DNA of 64,000 bases, taken from Odiellus spinosus (taxonomy: Eukaryota; Arthropoda; Arachnida; Opiliones; Phalangiidae). Made by a program: the position numbers and the translations under genes. The notes beneath the pieces are model-generated. The model was not told the origin of the DNA. It did no database searches and saw only the letters and a program-made list of their open reading frames with translations. This document shows positions 13,403 through 26,700 of the stretch, in pieces. Location of the stretch: assembly GCA_963920705.1 (NCBI GenBank), contig OY987240.1:434001-498000 (forward strand), read 5' to 3'. How positions within the stretch are numbered: position 1 is the first letter of the stretch; each line of letters starts with the position of its first letter.

Positions 13403-16400
13403 TTTCGAATGACTTTGGTTTTGTCTAAATTGCCAAAACGTGACAAATATAAAATTGGTTAAAATTAAGCAAAAACGCCTAAAAATCCAAGATTATTGGA
13501 TTCAAATGGACACAAAACTTTTGATTTTTAAGCGATTTAGACAAAATTAAGACCACTCGAAAGAGCAAATATTGGTCTATCTAAAAAACAAGAGTTTTGG
13601 AAAATCCGTTGAAAAACATGGAAAATATGGCCAATTCAAAAAACATCAAATATCAAAAAGCGAATTTTTAAAATCTGAAATTAGACTATTTTGTTATTGT
13701 ATGGTTTCTTGAATTGGCCATATTTTTCTTGTTTTTCAACGGATTTTTGAAAACTCTTATTATTTAGACTGTCCATTATTTGCTCTTTCGAATGACTTTG
13801 GTTTTGTCTAAATTGCCAAAACGTGACAAATATAAAATTGGTTAAAATTAAGCAAAAACGCCTAAAAATCCAAGATTATTGGATTCAAATGGACACAAAA
13901 CTTTTGATTTTTAAGCGATTTAGACAAAATTAAGACCACTCGAAAGAGCAAATATTGGTCTATCTAAAAAACAAGAGTTTTGGAAAATCCGTTGAAAAAC
14001 ATGGAAAATATGGCCAATTCAAAAAACATCTAATATCAAAAAGCGAATTTTTAAAATCTGAAATTTGACAATTTTGATATTGTATGATTTCTTGAATTGG
14101 CCATATTTTTCTTGTTTTTCAACGGATTTTTGAAAACTCTTATTATTTAGACTGTCCATTAATTGCTCTTTCGAATGAATTTGGTTTTGTCTAAATTGCC
14201 GAAACGTGACAAATATAAAATTGGTTTAAATTAAGCAAAAACGCTTAAAAATCCAAGATTATTGGATTCAAATGGACACAAAACTTTTGATTTTTAAGCG
14301 ATTTAGACAAAATTAACACCACTCGAAAGAGCAAATATTGGTCTATCTAAAAAACAAGAGTTTTGGAAAATCCGTTGAAAAACATGGAAAATATGGCCAA
14401 TTCAAAAAACATCTAATATCAAAAAGCGAATTTTTAAAATCTGAAATATGACTATTTTGATATTGTATGATTTCTTGAATTGGCCATATTTTTCTTGTTT
14501 TTCAACGGATTTTTGAAAACTCTTATTATTTAGACTGTCCATTAATTGCTCTTTCGAATGAATTTGGTTTTGTCTAAATTGCCGAAACGTGACAAATATA
14601 AAATTGGTTTAAATTAAGCAAAAACGGTTAAAAATCCAAGATTATTGGATTCAAATGGACACAAAACTTTTGATTTTTAAGCGATTTAGACAAAATTAAC
14701 ACCACTCGAAAGAGCAAATATTGGTCTACCTAAAAAACAAGAGTTTTGGAAAATCCGTTGAAAAACATGGAAAATACGGCCAATTCAAAAAACATCTAAT
14801 ATCAAAAAGCGAATTTTTAAAATCTGAAATATGACTATTTTGATATTGTATGATTTCTTGAATTGGCCATATTTTTCTTGTTTTTCAACGGATTTTTGAA
14901 AACTCTTATTATTTAGACTGTCCATTAATTGCTCTTTCGAATGAATTTGGTTTTGTCTAAATTGCCGAAACGTGACAAATATAAAATTGGTTTAAATTAA
15001 GCAAAAACGGTTAAAAATCCAAGATTATTGGATTCAAATGGACACAAAACTTTTGATTTTTAAGCGATTTAGACAAAATTAACACCACTCGAAAGAGCAA
15101 ATATTGGTCTATCTAAAAAACAAGAGTTTTGGAAAATCCGTTGAAAAACATGAAAAATATAGCCAATTCAAAAAACATCTAATATCAAAAAGCGAATTTT
15201 TAAAATATGAAATTTGACTATTTTGATATTGTATGATTTCTTGAATTGGCCATATTTTTCTTGTTTTTCAACGGATTTTTGAAAACTCTAATTATTTAGA
15301 CTGTCCATTAATTCCTCTTTCGAATGACTTTGGTTTTGTCTAAATTGCCAAAACGTGACAAATATAAAATTGGTTAAAATTAAGCAAAAACGCTTAAAAA
15401 TCCAAGATTATTGGATTCAAATGGACACAAAACTTTTGATTTTTAAGCGATTTAGACAAAATTAACACCACTCGAAAGAGCAAATATTGGTCTATCTAAA
15501 AAACAAGAGTTTTGGAAAATCCGTTGAAAAACATGGAAAATATGGCCAATTCAAAAAACATCTAATATCAAAAAGCGAATTTTTAAAATCTGAAATGTGA
15601 CTATTTTGATATTGTATGATTTCTTGAATTGGCCATATTTTTCTTGTTTTTCAACGGATTTTTGAAAACTCTTATTATTTAGTCTGTCCATTAATTGCTC
15701 TTTCGAATGAATTTGGTTTTGTCTAAATTGCCGAAACGTGACAAATATAAAATTGGTTTAAATTAAGCAAAAACGGTTAAAAATCCAAGATTATTGGATT
15801 CAAATGGACACAAAACTTTTGATTTTTAAGCGATTTAGACAAAATTAACACCACTCGAAAGAGCAAATATTGGTCTATCTAAAAAACAAGAGTTTTGGAA
15901 AATCCGTTGAAAAACATGAAAAATATAGCCAATTCAAAAAACATCTAATATCAAAAAGCGAATTTTTAAAATATGAAATTTGACTATTTTGATATTGAAT
16001 GATTTCTTGAATTGGCCATATTTTTCTTGTTTTTCAACGGATTTTTGAAAACTCTAATTATTTAGACTGTCCATTAATTCCTCTTTCGAATGACTTTGGT
16101 TTTGTCTAAATTGCCAAAACGTGACAAATATAAAATTGGTTAAAATTAAGCAAAAACGCTTAAAAATCCAAGATTATTGGATTCAAATGGACACAAAACT
16201 TTTGATTTTTAAGCGATTTAGACAAAATTAACACCACTCGAAAGAGCAAATATTGGTCTATCTAAAAAACAAGAGTTTTGGAAAATCCGTTGAAAAACAT
16301 GGAAAATATGGCCAATTCAAAAAACATCTAATATCAAAAAGCGAATTTTTAAAATCTGAAATGTGACTATTTTGATATTGTATGATTTCTTGAATTGGCC

Positions 16401-17614
16401 ATATTTTTCTTGTTTTTCAACGGATTTTTGAAAACTCTTATTATTTAGTCTGTCCATTAATTGCTCTTTCGAATGAATTTGGTTTTGTCTAAATTGCCGA
16501 AACGTGACAAATATAAAATTGGTTTAAATTAAGCAAAAACGGTTAAAAATCCAAGATTATTGGATTCAAATGGACACAAAACTTTTGATTTTTAAGCGAT
16601 TTAGACAAAATTAACACCACTCGAAAGAGCAAATATTGGTCTATCTAAAAAACAAGAGTTTTGGAAAATCCGTTAAAAAACATGAAAAATATGGCCAATT
16701 CAAAAAACATCTAATATCAAAAAGCGAATTTTTAAAATCTGAAATTTGACTATTTTGATATTGTATGATTTCTTGAATTGGCCATATTTTTCTTGTTTTT
16801 CAACGGATTTTTGAAAACTCTAATTATTTAGACTGTCCATTTATTCCTCTTTCGAATGACTTTGGTTTTGTCTAAATTGCCAAAACGTGACAAATATAAA
16901 ATTGGTTAAAATTAAGCAAAAACGCTTAAAAATCCAAGATTATTGGATTCAAATGGACACAAAACTTTTGATTTTTAAGCGATTTAGACAAAATTAAAAC
17001 CACTCGAAAGAGCAAATATTGGTCTATCTAAAAAACACGAGTTTTGGAAAATCCGTTGAAAAACATGGAAAATATGGCCAATTCAAAAAACATCTAATAT
17101 CAAAAAGCGAATTTTAAAATCTGAAATTTGACTATTTTGATATGGTATGATTTCTTGAATTGGCCATATTTTTCTTGTTTTTCAACGGATTTTTGAAAAC
17201 TCTTATTATTTAGACTGTCCATTAATTGCTCTTTCGAATGAATTTGGTTTTGTCTAAATTGCCGAAACGTGACAAATATTAAATTGGTTTAAATTAAGCA
17301 AAAACGGTTAAAAATCCAAGATTATTGGATTCAAATGGACACAAAACTTTTGATTTTTAAGCGATTTAGACAAAATTAACACCACTCGAAAGAGCAAATA
17401 TTGGTCTATCTAAAAAACAAGATTTTTGGAAAATCCGTTGAAAAACATGAAAAATATGGCCAATTCAAAAAACATCAAATATCAAAAAGCGAATTTTTAA
17501 AATCTGAATATTGACTATTTTGATATTGTATGGTTTCTTGAATTGGCCATATTTTTCTTGTTTTTCAACGGATTTTTGAAAACTCTTATTATTTAGACTG
17601 TCCATTATTTGCTC
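13403..17614 (+). repeat. Transition block of eleven mixed units
   Basis: Eleven units (boundaries 13403, 13786, 14169, 14552, 14935, 15318, 15701, 16084, 16467, 16850, 17232) mix types from both sides. The first two carry cgcctaaaa and aattaagacc; the next are type A units. The units at 15318 and 16084 share gaaatgtgac and tttagtctg, and those at 14935 and 15701 share atagcc with aaaatatg, giving a 766-bp dimer copied twice. The last units (16467-17614) are the same series that forms the 1531-bp higher-order repeat to the right. Confidence 0.7.
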
Positions 17615-20600
17615 TTTCGAATGACTTTGGTTTTGTCTAAATTGCCAAAACGTGACAAATATAAAATTGGTTAAAATTAAGCAAAAACGCCTAAAAATCC
17701 AAGATTATTGGATTCAAATGGACACAAAACTTTTGATTTTTAAGCGATTTAGACAAAATTAAGACCACTCGAAAGAGCAAATATTGGTCTATCTAAAAAA
17801 CAAGAGTTTTGGAAAATCCGTTGAAAAACATGGAAATAATGGCTAATTCAAAAAACATCAAATATCAAAAAGCGAATTTTTAAAATCTGAAATTAGACTA
17901 TTTTGTTATTGTATGGTTTCTTGAATTGGCCATATTTTTCTTGTTTTTCAACGGATTTTTGAAAACTCTTATTATTTAGACTGTCCATTATTTGCTCTTT
18001 CGAATGAATTTGGTTTTGTCTAAATTGCCGAAACGTGACAAATATAAAATTGGTTTAAATTAAGCAAAAACGGTTAAAAATCCAAGATTATTGGATTCAA
18101 ATGGACACAAAACTTTTGATTTTTAAGCGATTTAGACAAAATTAACACCACTCGAAAGAGCAAATATTGGTCTATCTAAAAAACAAGAGTTTTGGAAAAT
18201 CCGTTAAAAAACATGAAAAATATGGCCAATTCAAAAAACATCTAATATCAAAAAGCGAATTTTTAAAATCTGAAATTTGACTATTTTGATATTGTATGAT
18301 TTCTTGAATTGGCCATATTTTTCTTGTTTTTCAACGGATTTTTGAAAACTCTAATTATTTAGACTGTCCATTTATTCCTCTTTCGAATGACTTTGGTTTT
18401 GTCTAAATTGCCAAAACGTGACAAATATAAAATTGGTTAAAATTAAGCAAAAACGCTTAAAAATCCAAGATTATTGGATTCAAATGGACACAAAACTTTT
18501 GATTTTTAAGCGATTTAGACAAAATTAAAACCACTCGAAAGAGCAAATATTGGTCTATCTAAAAAACACGAGTTTTGGAAAATCCGTTGAAAAACATGGA
18601 AAATATGGCCAATTCAAAAAACATCTAATATCAAAAAGCGAATTTTAAAATCTGAAATTTGACTATTTTGATATGGTATGATTTCTTGAATTGGCCATAT
18701 TTTTCTTGTTTTTCAACGGATTTTTGAAAACTCTTATTATTTAGACTGTCCATTAATTGCTCTTTCGAATGAATTTGGTTTTGTCTAAATTGCCGAAACG
18801 TGACAAATATTAAATTGGTTTAAATTAAGCAAAAACGGTTAAAAATCCAAGATTATTGGATTCAAATGGACACAAAACTTTTGATTTTTAAGCGATTTAG
18901 ACAAAATTAACACCACTCGAAAGAGCAAATATTGGTCTATCTAAAAAACAAGATTTTTGGAAAATCCGTTGAAAAACATGAAAAATATGGCCAATTCAAA
19001 AAACATCAAATATCAAAAAGCGAATTTTTAAAATCTGAATATTGACTATTTTGATATTGTATGGTTTCTTGAATTGGCCATATTTTTCTTGTTTTTCAAC
19101 GGATTTTTGAAAACTCTTATTATTTAGACTGTCCATTATTTGCTCTTTCGAATGACTTTGGTTTTGTCTAAATTGCCAAAACGTGACAAATATAAAATTG
19201 GTTAAAATTAAGCAAAAACGCCTAAAAATCCAAGATTATTGGATTCAAATGGACACAAAACTTTTGATTTTTAAGCGATTTAGACAAAATTAAGACCACT
19301 CGAAAGAGCAAATATTGGTCTATCTAAAAAACAAGAGTTTTGGAAAATCCGTTGAAAAACATGGAAATAATGGCTAATTCAAAAAACATCAAATATCAAA
19401 AAGCGAATTTTTAAAATCTGAAATTAGACTATTTTGTTATTGTATGGTTTCTTGAATTGGCCATATTTTTCTTGTTTTTCAACGGATTTTTGAAAACTCT
19501 TATTATTTAGACTGTCCATTATTTGCTCTTTCGAATGAATTTGGTTTTGTCTAAATTGCCGAAACGTGACAAATATAAAATTGGTTTAAATTAAGCAAAA
19601 ACGGTTAAAAATCCAAGATTATTGGATTCAAATGGACACAAAACTTTTGATTTTTAAGCGATTTAGACAAAATTAACACCACTCGAAAGAGCAAATATTG
19701 GTCTATCTAAAAAACAAGAGTTTTGGAAAATCCGTTAAAAAACATGAAAAATATGGCCAATTCAAAAAACATCTAATATCAAAAAGCGAATTTTTAAAAT
19801 CTGAAATTTGACTATTTTGATATTGTATGATTTCTTGAATTGGCCATATTTTTCTTGTTTTTCAACGGATTTTTGAAAACTCTAATTATTTAGACTGTCC
19901 ATTTATTCCTCTTTCGAATGACTTTGGTTTTGTCTAAATTGCCAAAACGTGACAAATATAAAATTGGTTAAAATTAAGCAAAAACGCTTAAAAATCCAAG
20001 ATTATTGGATTCAAATGGACACAAAACTTTTGATTTTTAAGCGATTTAGACAAAATTAAAACCACTCGAAAGAGCAAATATTGGTCTATCTAAAAAACAC
20101 GAGTTTTGGAAAATCCGTTGAAAAACATGGAAAATATGGCCAATTCAAAAAACATCTAATATCAAAAAGCGAATTTTAAAATCTGAAATTTGACTATTTT
20201 GATATGGTATGATTTCTTGAATTGGCCATATTTTTCTTGTTTTTCAACGGATTTTTGAAAACTCTTATTATTTAGACTGTCCATTAATTGCTCTTTCGAA
20301 TGAATTTGGTTTTGTCTAAATTGCCGAAACGTGACAAATATTAAATTGGTTTAAATTAAGCAAAAACGGTTAAAAATCCAAGATTATTGGATTCAAATGG
20401 ACACAAAACTTTTGATTTTTAAGCGATTTAGACAAAATTAACACCACTCGAAAGAGCAATTATTGGTCTATCTAAAAAACAAGATTTTTGGAAAATCCGT
20501 TGAAAAACATGAAAAATATGGCCAATTCAAAAAACATCAAATATCAAAAAGCGAATTTTTAAAATCTGAATATTGACTATTTTGATATTGTATGGTTTCT

Positions 20601-20676
20601 TGAATTGGCCATATTTTTCTTGTTTTTCAACGGATTTTTGAAAACTCTTATTATTTAGACTGTCCATTATTTGCTC
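17615..20676 (+). repeat. Four-unit higher-order repeat, 1531 bp, two tandem copies
   Basis: Copies run 17615-19145 and 19146-20676. Unit order in each: (1) cgcctaaaa with aattaagacc, gaaattagac and ttgttattg; (2) type A with cgttaaaaaac; (3) tttattcc with aattaaaacc, cacgag and the T-run deletion; (4) type A with tattaaatt, caagat and gaatattgac. Unit 3 is 382 bp, which gives 1531 rather than 1532. The rare variant ggaaataatggc in unit 1 appears in both copies at 17832 and 19363, exactly 1531 bp apart. Confidence 0.85.
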
Positions 20677-22208
20677 TTTCGAATGACTTTGGTTTTGTCT
20701 AAATTGCCAAAACGTGACAAATATAAAATTGGTTAAAATTAAGCAAAAACGCCTAAAAATCCAAGATTATTGGATTCAAATGGACACAAAACTTTTGATT
20801 TTTAAGCGATTTAGACAAAATTAAGACCACTCGAAAGAGCAAATATTGGTCTATCTAAAAAACAAGAGTTTTGGAAAATCCGTTGAAAAACATGGAAAAT
20901 ATGGCCAATTCAAAAAACATCAAATATCAAAAAGCGAATTTTTAAAATCTGAAATTAGACTATTTTGTTATTGTATGGTTTCTTGAATTGGCCATATTTT
21001 TCTTGTTTTTCAACGGATTTTTGAAAACTCTTATTATTTAGACTGTCCATTATTTGCTCTTTCGAATGACTTTGGTTTTGTCTAAATTGCCAAAACGTGA
21101 CAAATATAAAATTGGTTAAAATTAAGCAAAAACGCCTAAAAATCCAAGATTATTGGATTCAAATGGACACAAAACTTTTGATTTTTAAGCGATTTAGACA
21201 AAATTAAGACCACTCGAAAGAGCAAATATTGGTCTATCTAAAAAACAAGAGTTTTGGAAAATCCGTTGAAAAACATGGAAAATATGGCCAATTCAAAAAA
21301 CATCTAATATCAAAAAGCGAATTTTTAAAATCTGAAATTTGACAATTTTGATATTGTATGATTTCTTGAATTGGCCATATTTTTCTTGTTTTTCAACGGA
21401 TTTTTGAAAACTCTTATTATTTAGACTGTCCATTAATTGCTCTTTCGAATTACTTTGGTTTTGTCTAAATTGCCAAAACGTGACAAATATAAAATTGGTT
21501 AAAATTAAGCAAAAACGCTTAAAAATCCAAGATTATTGGATTCAAATGGACACAAAACTTTTGATTTTTAAGTGATTTAGACAAAATTAAGAGCACTCGA
21601 AAGAGCAAATATTGGTCCATCTAAAAAACAAGAGTTTTGGAAAATCCGTTGAAAAACATGGAAAATATGGCCAATTCAAAAAACATCAAATATCAAAAAG
21701 CGAATTTTTAAAATCTGAAATTTGACTATTTTGATATTGTATGGTTTCTTGAATTGGCCATATTTTTCTTGTTTTTCAACGGATTTTTGAAAACTCTTAT
21801 TATTTAGACTGTCCATTATTTGCTCTTTCGAATGACTTTGGTTTTGTCTAAATTGCCAAAACGTGACAAATATAAAATTGGTTAAAATTAAGCAAAAACG
21901 CTTAAAAATCCAAGAATATTGGATTCAAATGGACACAAAAATTTTGATTTTTAAGCGATTTAGACAAAATTAAGACCACTCGAAACAGCAAATATTGGTC
22001 TATCTAAAAAACAAGAGTTTTGGAAAATCCGTTGAAAAACATGAAAAATATGGCCAATTCAAAAAACATCAAATATCAAAAAGCGAATTTTTAAAATCTG
22101 AATATTGACTATTTTGATATTGTATGGTTTCTTGAATTGGCCATATTTTTCTTGTTTTTCAACGGATTTTTGAAAACTCTTATTATTTAGACTGTCCATT
22201 ATTTGCTC
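20677..22208 (+). repeat. Partial copy of the eight-unit repeat (four units)
   Basis: These four units match the first four of the eight-unit repeat that starts at 23740: two cgcctaaaa units, then a gaattactttgg unit with aagtgattt and aattaagagc, then a unit with aagaatattgg and cgaaacagc. The last unit ends instead in caaatatc and gaatattgac, the signature of unit 4 of the 1531-bp repeat. It therefore looks like a hybrid unit made by exchange between the two repeat types, within roughly 22000-22100. Confidence 0.75.
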
Positions 22209-23739
22209 TTTCGAATGACTTTGGTTTTGTCTAAATTGCCAAAACGTGACAAATATAAAATTGGTTAAAATTAAGCAAAAACGCCTAAAAATCCAAGATT
22301 ATTGGATTCAAATGGACACAAAACTTTTGATTTTTAAGCGATTTAGACAAAATTAAGACCACTCGAAAGAGCAAATATTGGTCTATCTAAAAAACAAGAG
22401 TTTTGGAAAATCCGTTGAAAAACATGGAAATAATGGCTAATTCAAAAAACATCAAATATCAAAAAGCGAATTTTTAAAATCTGAAATTAGACTATTTTGT
22501 TATTGTATGGTTTCTTGAATTGGCCATATTTTTCTTGTTTTTCAACGGATTTTTGAAAACTCTTATTATTTAGACTGTCCATTATTTGCTCTTTCGAATG
22601 AATTTGGTTTTGTCTAAATTGCCGAAACGTGACAAATATAAAATTGGTTTAAATTAAGCAAAAACGGTTAAAAATCCAAGATTATTGGATTCAAATGGAC
22701 ACAAAACTTTTGATTTTTAAGCGATTTAGACAAAATTAACACCACTCGAAAGAGCAAATATTGGTCTATCTAAAAAACAAGAGTTTTGGAAAATCCGTTA
22801 AAAAACATGAAAAATATGGCCAATTCAAAAAACATCTAATATCAAAAAGCGAATTTTTAAAATCTGAAATTTGACTATTTTGATATTGTATGATTTCTTG
22901 AATTGGCCATATTTTTCTTGTTTTTCAACGGATTTTTGAAAACTCTAATTATTTAGACTGTCCATTTATTCCTCTTTCGAATGACTTTGGTTTTGTCTAA
23001 ATTGCCAAAACGTGACAAATATAAAATTGGTTAAAATTAAGCAAAAACGCTTAAAAATCCAAGATTATTGGATTCAAATGGACACAAAACTTTTGATTTT
23101 TAAGCGATTTAGACAAAATTAAAACCACTCGAAAGAGCAAATATTGGTCTATCTAAAAAACACGAGTTTTGGAAAATCCGTTGAAAAACATGGAAAATAT
23201 GGCCAATTCAAAAAACATCTAATATCAAAAAGCGAATTTTAAAATCTGAAATTTGACTATTTTGATATGGTATGATTTCTTGAATTGGCCATATTTTTCT
23301 TGTTTTTCAACGGATTTTTGAAAACTCTTATTATTTAGACTGTCCATTAATTGCTCTTTCGAATGAATTTGGTTTTGTCTAAATTGCCGAAACGTGACAA
23401 ATATTAAATTGGTTTAAATTAAGCAAAAACGGTTAAAAATCCAAGATTATTGGATTCAAATGGACACAAAACTTTTGATTTTTAAGCGATTTAGACAAAA
23501 TTAACACCACTCGAAAGAGCAATTATTGGTCTATCTAAAAAACAAGATTTTTGGAAAATCCGTTGAAAAACATGAAAAATATGGCCAATTCAAAAAACAT
23601 CAAATATCAAAAAGCGAATTTTTAAAATCTGAATATTGACTATTTTGATATTGTATGGTTTCTTGAATTGGCCATATTTTTCTTGTTTTTCAACGGATTT
23701 TTGAAAACTCTTATTATTTAGACTGTCCATTATTTGCTC
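22209..23739 (+). repeat. Further copy of the 1531-bp four-unit repeat
   Basis: The same ordered four units as at 17615-20676, including ggaaataatggc (22426), cgttaaaaaac, cacgag with the T-run deletion, and a last unit with gcaattattgg, caagat and gaatattgac. Its length is again 1531 bp. It is separated from the tandem pair by four units of the eight-unit type. Confidence 0.85.
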
Positions 23740-26700
23740 TTTCGAATGACTTTGGTTTTGTCTAAATTGCCAAAACGTGACAAATATAAAATTGGTTAAA
23801 ATTAAGCAAAAACGCCTAAAAATCCAAGATTATTGGATTCAAATGGACAAAAAACTTTTGATTTTTAAGCGATTTAGACAAAATTAAGACCACTCGAAAG
23901 AGCAAATATTGGTCTATCTAAAAAACAAGAGTTTTGGAAAATCCGTTGAAAAACATGGAAAATATGGCCAATTCAAAAAACATCAAATATCAAAAAGCGA
24001 ATTTTTAAAATCTGAAATTAGACTATTTTGTTATTGTATGGTTTCTTGAATTGGCCATATTTTTCTTGTTTTTCAACGGATTTTTGAAAACTCTTATTAT
24101 TTAGACTGTCCATTATTTGCTCTTTCGAATGACTTTGGTTTTGTCTAAATTGCCAAAACGTGACAAATATAAAATTGGTTAAAATTAAGCAAAAACGCCT
24201 AAAAATCCAAGATTATTGGATTCAAATGGACACAAAACTTTTGATTTTTAAGCGATTTAGACAAAATTAAGACCACTCGAAAGAGCAAATATTGGTCTAT
24301 CTAAAAAACAAGAGTTTTGGAAAATCCGTTGAAAAACATGGAAAATATGGCCAATTCAAAAAACATCTAATATCAAAAAGCGAATTTTTAAAATCTGAAA
24401 TTTGACAATTTTTATATTGTATGATTTCTTGAATTGGCCATATTTTTCTTGTTTTTCAACGGATTTTTGAAAACTCTTATTATTTAGACTGTCCATTAAT
24501 TGCTCTTTCGAATTACTTTGGTTTTGTCTAAATTGCCAAAACGTGACAAATATAAAATTGGTTAAAATTAAGCAAAAACGCTTAAAAATCCAAGATTATT
24601 GGATTCAAATGGACACAAAACTTTTGATTTTTAAGTGATTTAGACAAAATTAAGAGCACTCGAAAGAGCAAATATTGGTCCATCTAAAAAACAAGAGTTT
24701 TGGAAAATCCGTTGAAAAACATGGAAAATATGGCCAATTCAAAAAACATCAAATATCAAAAAGCGAATTTTTAAAATCTGAAATTTGACTATTTTGATAT
24801 TGTATGGTTTCTTGAATTGGCCATATTTTTCTTGTTTTTCAACGGATTTTTGAAAACTCTTATTATTTAGACTGTCCATTATTTGCTCTTTCGAATGACT
24901 TTGGTTTTGTCTAAATTGCCAAAACGTGACAAATATAAAATTGGTTAAAATTAAGCAAAAACGCTTAAAAATCCAAGAATATTGGATTCAAATGGACACA
25001 AAAATTTTGATTTTTAAGCGATTTAGACAAAATTAAGACCACTCGAAACAGCAAATATTGGTCTATCTAAAAAACAAGAGTTTTGGAAAATCCGTTGAAA
25101 AACATGGAAAATATGGCCAATTCAAAAAACATCTAATATCAAAAAGCGAATTTTTAAAATCTGAAATTTGACAATTTTGATATTGTATGATTTCTTGAAT
25201 TGGCCATATTTTTCTTGTTTTTCAACGGATTTTTGAAAACTCTTATTATTCAGACTGTCCATTAATTGCTCTTTCGAATTACTTTGGTTTTGTCTAAATT
25301 GCCAAAACGTGACAAATATAAAATTGGTTAAAATTAAGCAAAAACGCTTAAAAATCCAAGATTATTGGATTCAAATGGACACAAAACTTTTGATTTTTAA
25401 GCGATTTAGACAAAATTAAGACCACTCGAAAGAGCAAATATTGGTCCATCTAAAAAACAAGAGTTTTGGAAAATCCGTTGAAAAACATGGAAAATATGGC
25501 CAATTCAAAAAACATCAAATATCAAAAAGCGAATTTTTAAAATCTGAAATTTGACTATTTTGATATTGTATGGTTTCTTGAATTGGCCATATTTTTCTTG
25601 TTTTTCAACGGATTTTTGAAAACTCTTATTATTTAGACTGTCCATTATTTGCTCTTTCGAATGACTTTGGTTTTGTCTAAATTGCCAAAACGTGACAAAT
25701 ATAAAATTGGTTAAAATTAAGCAAAAACGCTTAAAAATCCAAGATTATTGGATTCAAATGGACACAAAACTTTTGATTTTTAAGCGATTTAGACAAAATT
25801 AACACCACTCGAAAGAGCAAATATTGGTCTATCTAAAAAACAAGAGTTTTGGAAAATCCGTTGAAAAACATGAAAAATATAGCCAATTCAAAAAACATCT
25901 AATATCAAAAAGCGAATTTTTAAAATATGAAATTTGACTATTTTGATATTGTATGATTTCTTGAATTGGCCATATTTTTCTTGTTTTTCAACGGATTTTT
26001 GAAAACTCTAATTATTTAGACTGTCCATTAATTCCTCTTTCGAATGACTTTGGTTTTGTCTAAATTGCCAAAACGTGACAAATATAAAATTGGTTAAAAT
26101 TAAGCAAAAACGCTTAAAAATCCAAGATTATTGGATTCAAATGGACACAAAACTTTTGATTTTTAAGCGATTTAGACAAAATTAACACCACTCGAAAGAG
26201 CAAATATTGGTCTATCTAAAAAACACGAGTTTTGGAAAATCCGTTGAAAAACATGGAAAATATGGCCAATTCAAAAAACATCTAATATCAAAAAGCGAAT
26301 TTTAAAATCTGAAATTTGACTATTTTGATATGGTATGATTTCTTGAATTGGCCATATTTTTCTTGTTTTTCAACGGATTTTTGAAAACTCTTATTATTTA
26401 GACTGTCCATTAATTGCTCTTTCGAATGAATTTGGTTTTGTCTAAATTGCCGAAACGTGACAAATATTAAATTGGTTTAAATTAAGCAAAAACGGTTAAA
26501 AATCCAAGATTATTGGATTCAAATGGACACAAAACTTTTGATTTTTAAGCGATTTAGACAAAATTAACACCACTCGAAAGAGCAATTATTGGTCTATCTA
26601 AAAAACAAGATTTTTGGAAAATCCGTTGAAAAACATGAAAAATATGGCCAATTCAAAAAACATCAAATATCAAAAAGCGAATTTTTAAAATCTGAATATT